A DNA stretch of 64,000 nucleotides. It comes from DSXF01 sp964387495 (lineage in GTDB: Bacteria > Chloroflexota > Anaerolineae > Anaerolineales > Villigracilaceae). A model generated the notes under the pieces. That model was not told where the DNA came from and searched no databases. It saw nothing but the letters and a program-made list of their open reading frames with translations. The DNA lies in NCBI GenBank assembly GCA_964387495.1, contig CAYLXB010000001.1, positions 78,310 to 142,309 on the forward strand, read 5' to 3'. The translations under genes were made by a program, and so were the position numbers. Shown piece by piece: positions 8,331 through 16,324 of this stretch (position 1 is its first letter; each line of letters opens with the position of its first letter).

Positions 8331-9029
8331 TTATGATCTGGAAATTCCGTTCATCACAAGGTCCACCAACGCCTTGATCACTCGCTCCACTGGCATGGAC
8401 TCATCGGTGGCCTGAAAATAGTTATTGAGATAGGGGAGCAATTGCGAGTCGCCGGCGGTAATGGTCAGCAGGTTGACCACACGAGCCGCAGCCTCCACAT
8501 CCAGATCAGGACGCAGTTCACCACGTTGTGCTGCAGCGGCAAGCAAATCCTGCATCAGCTCCCGCATTGCCGCTGCCACCGGATGAACAACTTTCTCTGC
8601 CATCTGCGGATCACCCTGGTAGGCTGCCCGCCCAAAGAAATGGATAAAACCCGGCTGGGCTTGACTCCATTCCAGGCCATAGGTCAGATAGGTGGTCAGT
8701 GCTTCCCGCAGCGGCATCTCGAGCAGGTACGGCCGTGACAGGGCAAACAGATCAGTCATCATGCGAACGCCCAATTCCACGGTGAAGGCAAGCAGGTTTT
8801 CACGGCTGCCAAAATACTGGTAAAGCGAGCCAATCGAGACCCCGGCGAGGCCGGCAACACGCTTGATGTTCAGTTCGGCCGGTCCATGTTCGGCAGACTC
8901 GTCCAGAATGGCCTGCAGAACAGCTTGCTGGCGCTGTGGGTCCAAGCGGCGGAAGGTGCGTGTCACGAGTCCCTGCTGTTCCAGCTGCAGGATGTGTGCA
9001 TGAAGTTGCGTCCAGTCTGAAGTGAGCAT
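8331..9029 (-). CDS. TetR family transcriptional regulator
   Basis: 232 residues. A helix-turn-helix domain spans about 30-85 with the TetR pattern IKRVAGLAGVSIGSLYQYFGSRENLL. The rest is a helical ligand-binding domain with no recognisable specificity. It heads the cassette TetR, F420-type oxidoreductase, ABC ATPase, ABC permease. The only promoter I can see for the cassette lies directly upstream (9049-9077) and is overlapped by dyad repeats, so autorepression with control of the export genes is the natural model. The ligand is unknown and is probably related to the exported compound. Confidence 0.9.
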   Translation of the reverse strand: MLTSDWTQLHAHILQLEQQGLVTRTFRRLDPQRQQAVLQAILDESAEHGPAELNIKRVAGLAGVSIGSLYQYFGSRENLLAFTVELGVRMMTDLFALSRPYLLEMPLREALTTYLTYGLEWSQAQPGFIHFFGRAAYQGDPQMAEKVVHPVAAAMRELMQDLLAAAAQRGELRPDLDVEAAARVVNLLTITAGDSQLLPYLNNYFQATDESMPVERVIKALVDLVMNGISRS

Positions 9030-9068
9030 ATATGAACCTATAATTCATATTATATGAACTTAAAGTTC
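9030..9068. promoter_or_regulatory. Candidate TetR operators
   Basis: ATATGAA-N7-TTCATAT at 9030-9050 is a perfect 7-bp dyad. GAACTT-A-AAGTTC at 9056-9068 is a second perfect dyad. TATATGAAC also occurs twice in direct orientation (9029-9037 and 9051-9059). The first dyad covers the -10 box edge and the likely transcription start; the second fills the -35/-10 spacer. Confidence 0.65.
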
Positions 9069-9077
9069 TTTTGTCAA
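9049..9077 (-). promoter_or_regulatory. Full-consensus sigma70 promoter of the TetR cassette
   Basis: On the minus strand TTGACA (9072-9077) and TATAAT (9049-9054) are separated by exactly 17 bases: both boxes match the consensus at all positions. The start codon of the TetR gene is 19 bases past the -10 box. Confidence 0.8.
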
Positions 9078-9080
9078 GAG

Positions 9081-9120
9081 CAAATAAAACAAAACGGAGA
9101 CGACCAGTAGCTCGTCTCCG
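9081..9120 (-). terminator. Rho-independent terminator of the DUF1684 gene
   Basis: CGGAGACGA (9095-9103) and TCGTCTCCG (9112-9120) form a perfect 9-bp stem. Read on the minus strand the stem is followed by TTTTGTTTTATTTG. Confidence 0.8.
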
Positions 9121-9146
9121 CGTTATTTCATGTGAAATCGGCGCTG

Positions 9147-9974
9147 TCAGTGACCGCCCGGGTATTTTTTCTCCCCTGCGTCAATGCGAACCGGAAGCCA
9201 GTTTTGTTGGGTCGCCAGGCCGCACGTGGCATAAACCGTATAACCGCAAGGCATATTGAAAGCGCGATTGAAATCCACGGTCACCCTGCCATCCTTGGGC
9301 ATATCGGTCATCAAGTAACGCCCACCCGCATAGGTGGTATCAGCATTGGTGCGGTCACGAAAAGCAATAAACAAGCCCTCACTACCATCTTCAGCATCCA
9401 GGCGATATTTCTGCCCCTGGAAGGTAAAAGTAATATACCCCAGCATCTTCCGGTCACTGATTTCACCAATAATATCTTCCTGCTGGACGATCTTGAAGGG
9501 CGCATACCCCTCGTATTCCGCCTGGATACAGTATTCCGGTTTATATGGATAGAAGTCCAGGCCAGTGAATTCTTTGCACCGCGGGCTTTCCTTATCCCAC
9601 AAGCGAATCAGTGTACTGCTGCCGCGCAGTAATACCACGAAAACAAAACGACCCATTTCAAGGAAGTCAGGAGCATTCTTTTGATCATCCAGTAACGGGC
9701 GGGAAGGAACTTTTCCGCCATTACAGGCCATTGTGATACCCGGCGCAACAGTTACCGTAACGGCGCCATCCACAAAGTGGAACGTTCCTGCGCGAACTGG
9801 AGCACCGGCCGGCAAAACAAAGTCATTGGATGAAGCGCTGCCAAAGGTATTATCACCCGGCTTCAGCCAGTACAAGGCGGCTAAATTAAGCCAACTTCTT
9901 TCGCTGTTCTGCAGGCGTTCGGCGCGTTCTTCCTGCCACTTCTTGAGGTCTGCTTCCAATTCTTGGGGTCCCAT
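9147..9974 (-). CDS. DUF1684 domain-containing protein
   Basis: 275 residues from the chosen start. Family-typical elements are SWLNLAALYWLKPGDNTFGS near the N-terminus, FVVLLRGSSTLIRLWD in the middle, and the C-terminal block GRVTVDFNRAFNMPCGYTVYATCGLA, here CGLATQQN where many members have CPLPPxEN. DUF1684 proteins are widespread in soil bacteria and have no proven biochemical role. The start is placed at the internal Met at 9974 because a TTGCCA-17-TATAGT promoter ends only 7 bases before it; the longer reading from 10028 would begin upstream of that promoter. It is a monocistronic gene closed by a strong terminator. Confidence 0.8.
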   Translation of the reverse strand: MGPQELEADLKKWQEERAERLQNSERSWLNLAALYWLKPGDNTFGSASSNDFVLPAGAPVRAGTFHFVDGAVTVTVAPGITMACNGGKVPSRPLLDDQKNAPDFLEMGRFVFVVLLRGSSTLIRLWDKESPRCKEFTGLDFYPYKPEYCIQAEYEGYAPFKIVQQEDIIGEISDRKMLGYITFTFQGQKYRLDAEDGSEGLFIAFRDRTNADTTYAGGRYLMTDMPKDGRVTVDFNRAFNMPCGYTVYATCGLATQQNWLPVRIDAGEKKYPGGH

Positions 9975-9981
9975 GGGCGCA

Positions 9982-10010
9982 ACTATACAGCACTTTTTCT
10001 GTTTTGGCAA
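9982..10010 (-). promoter_or_regulatory. Promoter of the DUF1684 gene
   Basis: TTGCCA (10005-10010) and TATAGT (9982-9987) are 17 bases apart on the minus strand, with TG just upstream of the -10 box. It ends 7 bases before the ATG, implying a leaderless transcript. Confidence 0.65.
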
Positions 10011-10107
10011 CCATTTACACCAACGCATCTTGTAGGAAGGCAGCGCAGACCCGGCCCCCGGGAATCAGGACTATAATCAGGGGATATTTCCTGACCCCTG
10101 GACACTT

Positions 10108-10596
10108 ATGGATATTTACCAGTTCCTTGCCTCTCACGCAATTTCCTACGAACGCGTCGACCATCCCGCCGTTTATACCTGTGAACAAGCTGAACGCATG
10201 GTACCACCAATGCCGGGTGCAGACACGAAAAACTTGCTGGTACGCGATAAAAAAGGCCGCTGTCATTTTCTGGTGGTCGTCGGCTATGAAAAACCCGTGG
10301 ACCTGAAAGCACTTGCATCTGCCCTGGGCGTCACGGGGTTGAGTCTTGCCTCGCCGGAACGCTTAAGGAAGTATCTGGGCATCGAGCCGGGCTCAGTCAG
10401 CCTGCTGGCAATCATCCACGATGTGGAATGCGCCGTGGAGGTCATCCTGGATGAGAAAATCTGGCAGGCGGATATTTTGAAGTGCCATCCGCTGGTCAAC
10501 ACTTCCACGCTCGCCATCCACAAAGAGGATGTCGAAAAGATATTGAGGCTTACCGGCCACCGCTGGCGGGTGCTTCCCGTGCCCGAGGCGGTGTAA
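10108..10596 (+). CDS. YbaK/ProX-type aminoacyl-tRNA deacylase
   Basis: 162 residues. The editing-domain fold is shown by the N-terminal YERVDHPAVYTCEQA, by TKNLLVRDKKGRCHFLVVV with the conserved Lys in the Ala-tRNA(Pro) editing family, and by GVTGLSLASPERLRKYLGIEPGSV. Free-standing members (ProX, PrdX) hydrolyse mischarged Ala-tRNA(Pro), protecting translation in the cytoplasm. Which tRNA this one edits cannot be fixed from sequence alone. A TATAAT box lies at 10072-10077. The histidine phosphatase gene follows after 48 bases on the same strand. Confidence 0.85.
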   Translation: MDIYQFLASHAISYERVDHPAVYTCEQAERMVPPMPGADTKNLLVRDKKGRCHFLVVVGYEKPVDLKALASALGVTGLSLASPERLRKYLGIEPGSVSLLAIIHDVECAVEVILDEKIWQADILKCHPLVNTSTLAIHKEDVEKILRLTGHRWRVLPVPEAV

Positions 10597-10644
10597 CCAG
10601 AAATCCGTAAATCGGCTTACAAAGCGAGATCTCTGGAAACAAGT

Positions 10645-11187
10645 ATGACATTCCATATCCTCCGCCACGCCGAGAAAGCCTCCGGCGATTATTACAACCC
10701 GCACTTGCGCCACCAGGACCCGCCCATCAGCGAGCACGGGCGACATTCCGCGGAAAAATTGTATGCGTATTTTGCAGACAAACAGATTTCAGCCATTTAT
10801 GTCAGCAGTTACCAACGCACCTGGCAGACGGCCAAATTTACCGCCCTTGCACTTGGGCTGACACCGAACATTGACGAGCGGCTCAACGAGGTGGACAGCG
10901 GCTTGGCCGAGGGCTTGGCCGGAGAGGAACTTAAGCAGAAATATCCTGCCATCTGGCAGGGTTTTCAAGACCGCGCGTACGATTTCCGTTTTCCACAGGG
11001 AGAGACTGGCGAAGAAGCCCGCAGCCGGCTGGCCGCTTTTCTGGAGGAAAAGCAACGGGAACATGGCAAGAATAACATCCTCGTCATCTGCCATGATGGT
11101 CTGGTGCGAGTGATGATGTGCCATCTCATGGGAATCCCGGTCTATCGCCGCTGGAACTTCCAGGTAGATTTTTGCGGTCTAAAATAA
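10645..11187 (+). CDS. Histidine phosphatase superfamily protein
   Basis: 180 residues, a one-domain phosphoglycerate-mutase-like phosphatase. The catalytic motif is ILRHAEK at 5-11, where most members have RHGE. The second phosphate-binding Arg is in VSSYQRTWQTA, the general acid region is RLNEVDSGLAEG, and the second His is in VICHDGLVRVMM. Substrates in this family range from phosphosugars to phosphorylated proteins; none can be assigned. A GGAAA site precedes the ATG. It lies between the tRNA-editing gene and an EamA transporter on the same strand. Confidence 0.88.
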   Translation: MTFHILRHAEKASGDYYNPHLRHQDPPISEHGRHSAEKLYAYFADKQISAIYVSSYQRTWQTAKFTALALGLTPNIDERLNEVDSGLAEGLAGEELKQKYPAIWQGFQDRAYDFRFPQGETGEEARSRLAAFLEEKQREHGKNNILVICHDGLVRVMMCHLMGIPVYRRWNFQVDFCGLK

Positions 11188-11261
11188 ATCACTTACCTGC
11201 CAGAACACGCGACTTGGAAACTGATCCGCTTCAATCAATCCTGTCCATAAGGAATCCCCCA

Positions 11262-12158
11262 TTGGCTTACATCGGCGAACTCGCGGCATTGTTTACATCC
11301 CTTTGCTGGGCGCTTTCGGCAGTTGGTTTCAACAATGCCACCCGGCAGTTTGGCTCATTGATCACCAACCGGCTGCGCGTGGTGCTGGCCCTGCTGGCAC
11401 TATTGGCCATTAACGCCATTGCATATGGAAAACCAATCCCATTCGGTGCAGGCGCAGAGCGCTGGGGCTGGTTGGCCATCTCAGGTATCGTCGGGCTGGC
11501 AATGGGAGATTACTTCCTGTTCAGCGCCTACAAACACATCGGTCCGCGCCTGGGGCTGCTGCTTCTCAGTCTGGCGCCGGTCTTTGGGGCGCTGATTGCC
11601 TGGCTGCTCACCAGAGAGACTCTGACAACCATGCAGATGATCGGGATTATCGTCACACTGGCTGGCATCGCCTGGGTAGTGGCCACCCGGCCGGGAGAAA
11701 ACGGCCAGCAAGACCACGACATGCGCAAAGGCATTCTGTCCGGCATCCTGGCTGCACTCGGGCAGGCAGCCGGACTGGTATTCTCAAAGCAGGGAATGTC
11801 TGGGGACTTTCCACCCTTTGCAGGGACACTGATACGCATGATTGCCGCATCCGCCAGTTTATGGCTGGTAGCTGCCTTTCAAGGCCAGGCTGGCGCCACT
11901 GTACGCATAATACAAAAACACCCTGCAGGCCTACGCTGGGCCATCTTTGGCGCGGCTTTCGGCCCGGTGCTGGGCGTATCAGCTTCGCTGCTGGCTGTCC
12001 AACACGCCGAAGTTGGCGTCGCCAGCACCCTGATGGCCCTGCCGCCAGTGTTCATGCTCCCAATCAGTTACTTTATCTATAAGGAAAGACTCACCTGGCA
12101 GACAGTGCTCGGCACACTGATTGCCATTGGCGGTGTGGCGCTTTTGTTCTTCAAGTAA
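11262..12158 (+). CDS. EamA/DMT family transporter
   Basis: 298 residues with about ten membrane helices in two repeated EamA halves. Repeat one begins IGELAALFTSLCWALSAVGFNNA; the second begins near GILSGILAALGQAAGLVFSKQG. The family exports amino acids, nucleobases or metabolites across the inner membrane. A TTG start at 11262 is chosen: AAGGA lies 8 bases upstream and the first helix starts directly after it. A longer reading would begin inside the preceding phosphatase gene with an uncharacteristic polar leader. The end is closed by an inverted repeat shared with mutS2. Confidence 0.88.
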   Translation: MAYIGELAALFTSLCWALSAVGFNNATRQFGSLITNRLRVVLALLALLAINAIAYGKPIPFGAGAERWGWLAISGIVGLAMGDYFLFSAYKHIGPRLGLLLLSLAPVFGALIAWLLTRETLTTMQMIGIIVTLAGIAWVVATRPGENGQQDHDMRKGILSGILAALGQAAGLVFSKQGMSGDFPPFAGTLIRMIAASASLWLVAAFQGQAGATVRIIQKHPAGLRWAIFGAAFGPVLGVSASLLAVQHAEVGVASTLMALPPVFMLPISYFIYKERLTWQTVLGTLIAIGGVALLFFK

Positions 12159-12197
12159 ATTTTGGGTACAGAAGCGAGGCCCCTGCGCCCAAAATTT
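12157..12197. terminator. Inverted repeat between convergent EamA and mutS2 genes
   Basis: AAATTTTGGG (12157-12166) and CCCAAAATTT (12188-12197) form a perfect 10-bp stem that overlaps both stop codons. The A/T-rich outer part could serve as U run in either direction. Confidence 0.5.
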
Positions 12198-14626
12198 CAA
12201 TGCCGCATCTTCGCCACGGTCACACCCTCACCGCCCTCCTTCGAATCCCCCGCCTCAAAAGAAGCCACGTGTGGATGATCCCGCAGTGCCTCGCGCACAG
12301 CTTGGCGCAGTTTACCTGTGCCTTTTCCATGGATGATACGCACAAACAACAGCCCAGCCAGGTAAGCCTGCTCCAGGTAGCGGTCAAGCATATCCAGCGC
12401 ATCGTCAGCCATCCTGCCGCGTAAATCCAATTCGATCCCTGGGGATTGGGCAGCAACAGCGGAAGATGAACGACTGACGGTGATTTGGATTTCTTTATCT
12501 GCGGCTGGCTGTTCAGACTTTCTCTGCAGGTCAGACAACCTAGCCCGGATGCGAAGACCCCCGATCTGGACTTCTGCATCCGACTCGCCCAGGGCTGTCA
12601 CCAGCCCTTCAGCATTCAGCGTGCTGACAATAACCCGCTCACCCAACCGCAAGGCGGAACGGTCGCAAACAGCATGGACGGGTTTCTGCTTGCGCTCCAC
12701 CGGGGCCTGGACTTTTTCTTCAACTGTCTCAACCTTTTCTTCGATTTCCTTGAGCGCTTCCAGGGGCTGGCGGGCCTTCTTCAATTGGGCCTTGAGCGAT
12801 TCAAGATTGCGCTTGAGCACCTCCACTTCCAATTCGGCTTCGGCGCGTGCCCTGGCAATCACATCGCGGCGTTCATCCTCAATGGTTTCCAGGCGTTTCT
12901 CCAATTCCCGGTTGAGCGCTTCGGCCTTCTGGCGGGCTTTCTCGATCTTCTCACGCTCGCGGCCGGTGCGGTTGCGCTCCTTACGAATATCATCCAACAG
13001 TTTATCGGCGCGCAGCTCATCCGGGTGAACCTCACTCCTGGCTACAGAGACAATGGACTCGGGCAGGCCAAGCCGGGAAGCAATTGCCAGCGCGTTCGAG
13101 CGGCCAGGGAGCCCAATCGTCAGTTTATAGGTTGGGCGCAGGGTTTGGATATCGAACTCCAATGACGCATTGACCACCCCTGGCGTACTGTGAGCAAAAG
13201 TCTTCAGTTCAGGATAGTGCGTGGCAACCAGGGTGGTGATGCCGCCAGCCAGCAGATGCATGAGGATGGCACGCGCCAGGGCAGCACCTTCCTGAGGGTC
13301 CGTTCCCGCCCCCAATTCATCGAGAATAACCAGCGAACGGGAATCAGCCTTTTTCAAGATTTGGATGATGTTGGTGATGTGCCCGCTGAAGGTGCTCAAT
13401 GATTGTTCGATGGACTGCTCATCGCCGATATCGGCCCAGACCGATTTGAAGCAGGCCAATTCCGAGCCACTCTGGGCCGGGATATGCAGGCCGCTTTGCG
13501 CCATGAGCACCATCAGGCCAATCGTCTTGAGGGTGACGGTCTTACCGCCGGTATTGGGGCCGGTGATGACCATGCCAAAGATGCCGGGTGTCAGGTCCAC
13601 GTCAATCGGCACAACGATAGCCGGATCAAGGAGAGGGTGGCGACCGTGGAATAACCGGCAGACCGAACGATTTTCAATCTTAGATGATTGTTTTTTGGCC
13701 CCAGCTTCCCGCTCTTCCCGGGCTGCGGGGTGCATTTCCGGAATCGGGTGGAGGATCGGCTCGCTGGAGCGGATGGCTTCTGCATATTTCGCCTTGGCAA
13801 AAGCCAGGTCAAGTTCGGCCAGAGCCTGGATGCCTGTAATGAGCGGCTCGGCCTGCATGCCCACCTGGGCAGACAGTTCGGCCAGCACACGGCGCTCCTC
13901 GTCGCGCTCGGCCAGTTGCAATTCGCGGAAAGCATTGTTGAGTTCCACCACGGCCAGCGGTTCTACGAAGAGTGTAGCACCCGAAGATGACTGGTCATGC
14001 ACAATGGCCTTGATGCGCCCTTTGAATTCGGCGCGCAAGGGGATGACATAGCGCCCATCGCGTTGCGTGATGAGAGCCTCCTGCAACATGGAGACACTTT
14101 GGGCATCGGTGACATATTTCTGCAGACGGGCCATCAGGCGTTCATGGGCCACACGCACCTGAGCACGCAGGGATGCCAGTTTCGGTGAAGCGGAGTCGAG
14201 CACCTCGCCCTTGTCCGAGATGGTGCGCGAAATGACATCCACCAGTCCCTGCGGCGCAGGCAAAGCAAGAGCAATGTCCGCCAGGCGGGGGCAATCAAGG
14301 GTTCGTTTTTCAAGCAGTTTCTTCAATTCACGGCTGGAGATGAGCGTGCTCTTGAGATCCAATAAATCAGTGGGTTCAAGTACGCCGCCGCGGCGGGCCA
14401 ACTCCACCTGCGGGCGGACATCATGGGAGCCCCCGATGGTAGCATCTGTGGTATCAATCAACAGGCGTGCCTCACTGGTCTCAGCCAGCCAGGCACGCGC
14501 CAGTTCGAGTGAGTCGGTCGGATGGAGAGCCAGTGCCAGTTCCCTGGAAGCCGAAAAATCGCAATGTGCGGCCAGCCGTTGGAGAACCTTGGGATATTCG
14601 AGAACGGAGATAGTTTTAGAATCCAT
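12197..14626 (-). CDS. mutS2: Endonuclease MutS2 / ribosome-collision splitting factor
   Basis: 809 residues, full family length. An N-terminal clamp region leads to the MutS ATPase with Walker A GPNTGGKT (near 355) and LVILDELGAGTDPQEGAAL. A charged coiled-coil region (about 530-660) comes next, then a KOW-like stretch. The C-terminal Smr domain (about 725-809) has LDLRGRMADDALDML and RIIHGKGTGKLRQAV. MutS2 lacks the mismatch-recognition domain of MutS. In Bacillus it (RqcU) splits collided ribosomes for quality control; earlier work linked it to suppression of recombination. The gene is monocistronic and convergent with the EamA gene. Confidence 0.95.
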   Translation of the reverse strand: MDSKTISVLEYPKVLQRLAAHCDFSASRELALALHPTDSLELARAWLAETSEARLLIDTTDATIGGSHDVRPQVELARRGGVLEPTDLLDLKSTLISSRELKKLLEKRTLDCPRLADIALALPAPQGLVDVISRTISDKGEVLDSASPKLASLRAQVRVAHERLMARLQKYVTDAQSVSMLQEALITQRDGRYVIPLRAEFKGRIKAIVHDQSSSGATLFVEPLAVVELNNAFRELQLAERDEERRVLAELSAQVGMQAEPLITGIQALAELDLAFAKAKYAEAIRSSEPILHPIPEMHPAAREEREAGAKKQSSKIENRSVCRLFHGRHPLLDPAIVVPIDVDLTPGIFGMVITGPNTGGKTVTLKTIGLMVLMAQSGLHIPAQSGSELACFKSVWADIGDEQSIEQSLSTFSGHITNIIQILKKADSRSLVILDELGAGTDPQEGAALARAILMHLLAGGITTLVATHYPELKTFAHSTPGVVNASLEFDIQTLRPTYKLTIGLPGRSNALAIASRLGLPESIVSVARSEVHPDELRADKLLDDIRKERNRTGREREKIEKARQKAEALNRELEKRLETIEDERRDVIARARAEAELEVEVLKRNLESLKAQLKKARQPLEALKEIEEKVETVEEKVQAPVERKQKPVHAVCDRSALRLGERVIVSTLNAEGLVTALGESDAEVQIGGLRIRARLSDLQRKSEQPAADKEIQITVSRSSSAVAAQSPGIELDLRGRMADDALDMLDRYLEQAYLAGLLFVRIIHGKGTGKLRQAVREALRDHPHVASFEAGDSKEGGEGVTVAKMRH

Positions 14627-14702
14627 CGCAGTGTTAGAAACAAAAAGGACACGAAGGGTTATATTTTACACCATCGCAGTCCATCGGAAAACGACTGCCA
14701 AT

Positions 14703-14933
14703 AGGGCTATCGCATCTAAATTCGTTTTTGGGCTGTTTTTCAGGCTCTCAGCAAAGTTTTAGCATATCCTTGCTACATTCAGAACTTTCAAATTGACAAA
14801 ACCAAGGGTCAACAAGGATTTTGACATGGAGAAATCAGGAAAGCATTTCCGAATCCGACAAAAACTTACTCCAGAACCCGCTTTTTGCCCTTCATATGCC
14901 GATTTTGAGAACAAAATTAGATGCGATAGCCCT
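14703..14933. mobile_element. MITE-like element with 17-bp inverted ends and 11-bp target duplication
   Basis: AGGGCTATCGCATCTAA at 14703-14719 recurs inverted at 14917-14933, and the match extends to about 25 bp with three mismatches. The 11-bp sequence CGACTGCCAAT flanks the element directly at 14692-14702 and 14935-14945. The 231-base element has no convincing coding capacity. This is the structure of a non-autonomous transposon moved in trans; target duplications of 10-13 bp are typical of IS4-group transposases, so that group is the first suspect. It fills most of the 476-base gap between mutS2 and the aminotransferase gene; no other feature is seen in that gap. Confidence 0.82.
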
Positions 14934-15102
14934 GCGACTGCCAATTCACAGCATTTCCCTTGCATGCTTCGTCTACAAATTAACCTGCCTTGAGAAGCCA
15001 CAGAGGAGTGTCATTTTGTTGTTTCTTCGAGAGTCGGTTATATAATTCTAACTATCAACAACTTTTTTTGGCCGCTATCCAAACTGAACCCGGGAAAATG
15101 CC

Positions 15103-16206
15103 ATGAAATCAAACACAGCAATAAATCCAAATACCCTAAAATCCTTTGATTCCTACGTTGACACCCTTTATCCGATCGATTGCGGACTGGGGAGCAATCC
15201 ATTGGGAGCACCGGATTCGGTGACAAATTTCTGGATGAACTACGAATGCTCAAAAATAGACCGGTATTATGATTTCAGCCAAATCGTGGAATTGTCTGTA
15301 AAGGTTGGGGAATATACGGGCATACCCCCTGAAAGAATCTATTTCAGCAACGGTTCCGTTTCAATGCTCTCGAACATCTTCTTTAAGCTGTTTTCTGAAC
15401 GTCCCAAACACATGATTGGGATCGGCCCGCAGTTTGTGCAGGCCGTTTCGGAGTGGTTACTATCGGGAGGCACCTATGATTCAATCCCATTAGAACCAAA
15501 TGGGAATCTGGACGAGGCCATCGATCTGCTGATCCAAAAAATCAAGACGGTGAAACCGGCAGTGGTTTATATCGATAATCCCAACAACCCCACCGGCATG
15601 GTGTTTACAGTAAGGCAAATCAAGCGGCTGCTCGAAGTTTGCCGGGGATTGGATGTGTTTCTGGTTTTGGATGAAGCCTATGCCGATTATCTTCCTATGG
15701 AAGCATCTGGGATGAATCTCACAAATGAATTCCAAAACTTCATTGTGACCAGAACATTTTCAAAAGGGCTGGGGATGGCTTCGATCCGGATTGGATATTG
15801 TGTGGTACATGAGAAGCTGGTTGGAAGTATTCAGAAAATAATCTGTCCCTTTACACTTTCCAGGACCAGTATCGAAATGGCCTGCTATGTATTACCCGGC
15901 ATAGAGTCATTTCTACTCAGAAGCCGGGAGCATATCAGGGGATTGAAGAAAGAAATGATCAAAGCCTTTCAACAGAAAGGAATCACCATCTGGCCATCCC
16001 ATAGTGATATTCCAATTTTCCTGGCGCACCACCCAGAGACATCCCTGTTCACCTGGTTATCAAACCTGGGCATCGTTACAGAGTCGGGGAAACATTTCAC
16101 CGCAACCCACCCACTGATGAATGACTATTACTGCAGGATTCGTGTCCCTGACTCCAAGACACACCTGATCCATCTCATGTACCGGCTGACAAAATCAAAG
16201 TTGTAA
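15103..16206 (+). CDS. PLP-dependent aminotransferase, histidinol-phosphate aminotransferase-like (fold type I)
   Basis: 367 residues. Fold-type-I markers are the NPNNPTG loop, LVLDEAYADYL with the Asp that contacts the pyridine nitrogen, and the Schiff-base Lys in RTFSKGLGMASIRIGY. The closest named groups are HisC (imidazole acetol phosphate to histidinol phosphate) and CobD-like threonine-phosphate decarboxylase. No his or cobalamin biosynthesis genes are adjacent, so a dedicated role is open. The gene is visibly more AT-rich than its neighbours and sits next to a MITE, which suggests acquisition. The ribosome site before the ATG is weak. Confidence 0.83.
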   Translation: MKSNTAINPNTLKSFDSYVDTLYPIDCGLGSNPLGAPDSVTNFWMNYECSKIDRYYDFSQIVELSVKVGEYTGIPPERIYFSNGSVSMLSNIFFKLFSERPKHMIGIGPQFVQAVSEWLLSGGTYDSIPLEPNGNLDEAIDLLIQKIKTVKPAVVYIDNPNNPTGMVFTVRQIKRLLEVCRGLDVFLVLDEAYADYLPMEASGMNLTNEFQNFIVTRTFSKGLGMASIRIGYCVVHEKLVGSIQKIICPFTLSRTSIEMACYVLPGIESFLLRSREHIRGLKKEMIKAFQQKGITIWPSHSDIPIFLAHHPETSLFTWLSNLGIVTESGKHFTATHPLMNDYYCRIRVPDSKTHLIHLMYRLTKSKL

Positions 16207-16324
16207 AAAGAAACCGTGCACCGATGAATAAGGTTGTCAGCAAGCGGCGCTGAAGAACCGTTGGTTTTCCAGCGCCGCTTTTGGACATGGCCCGCGGGCA
16301 AGCCGGGTGCAGACAATTCAATGT

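Noticed and set aside
11118..11261. N-terminal extension of the EamA transporter overlapping the histidine phosphatase gene
   Set aside because: The extension is polar and overlaps another conserved gene; the TTG at 11262 has a proper ribosome site and gives the normal family length.
12480..13165. Overlapping open frames antisense to the mutS2 coiled-coil region
   Set aside because: They mirror the Glu/Arg-rich coiled coil of MutS2 and show low-complexity Ser/Arg or Phe/Leu composition; no start signal.
14759..15001. Frames of 66-80 codons on both strands around the 14.7-kb element
   Set aside because: They cross the element's right inverted end and flank, lack ribosome sites, and do not resemble a transposase.
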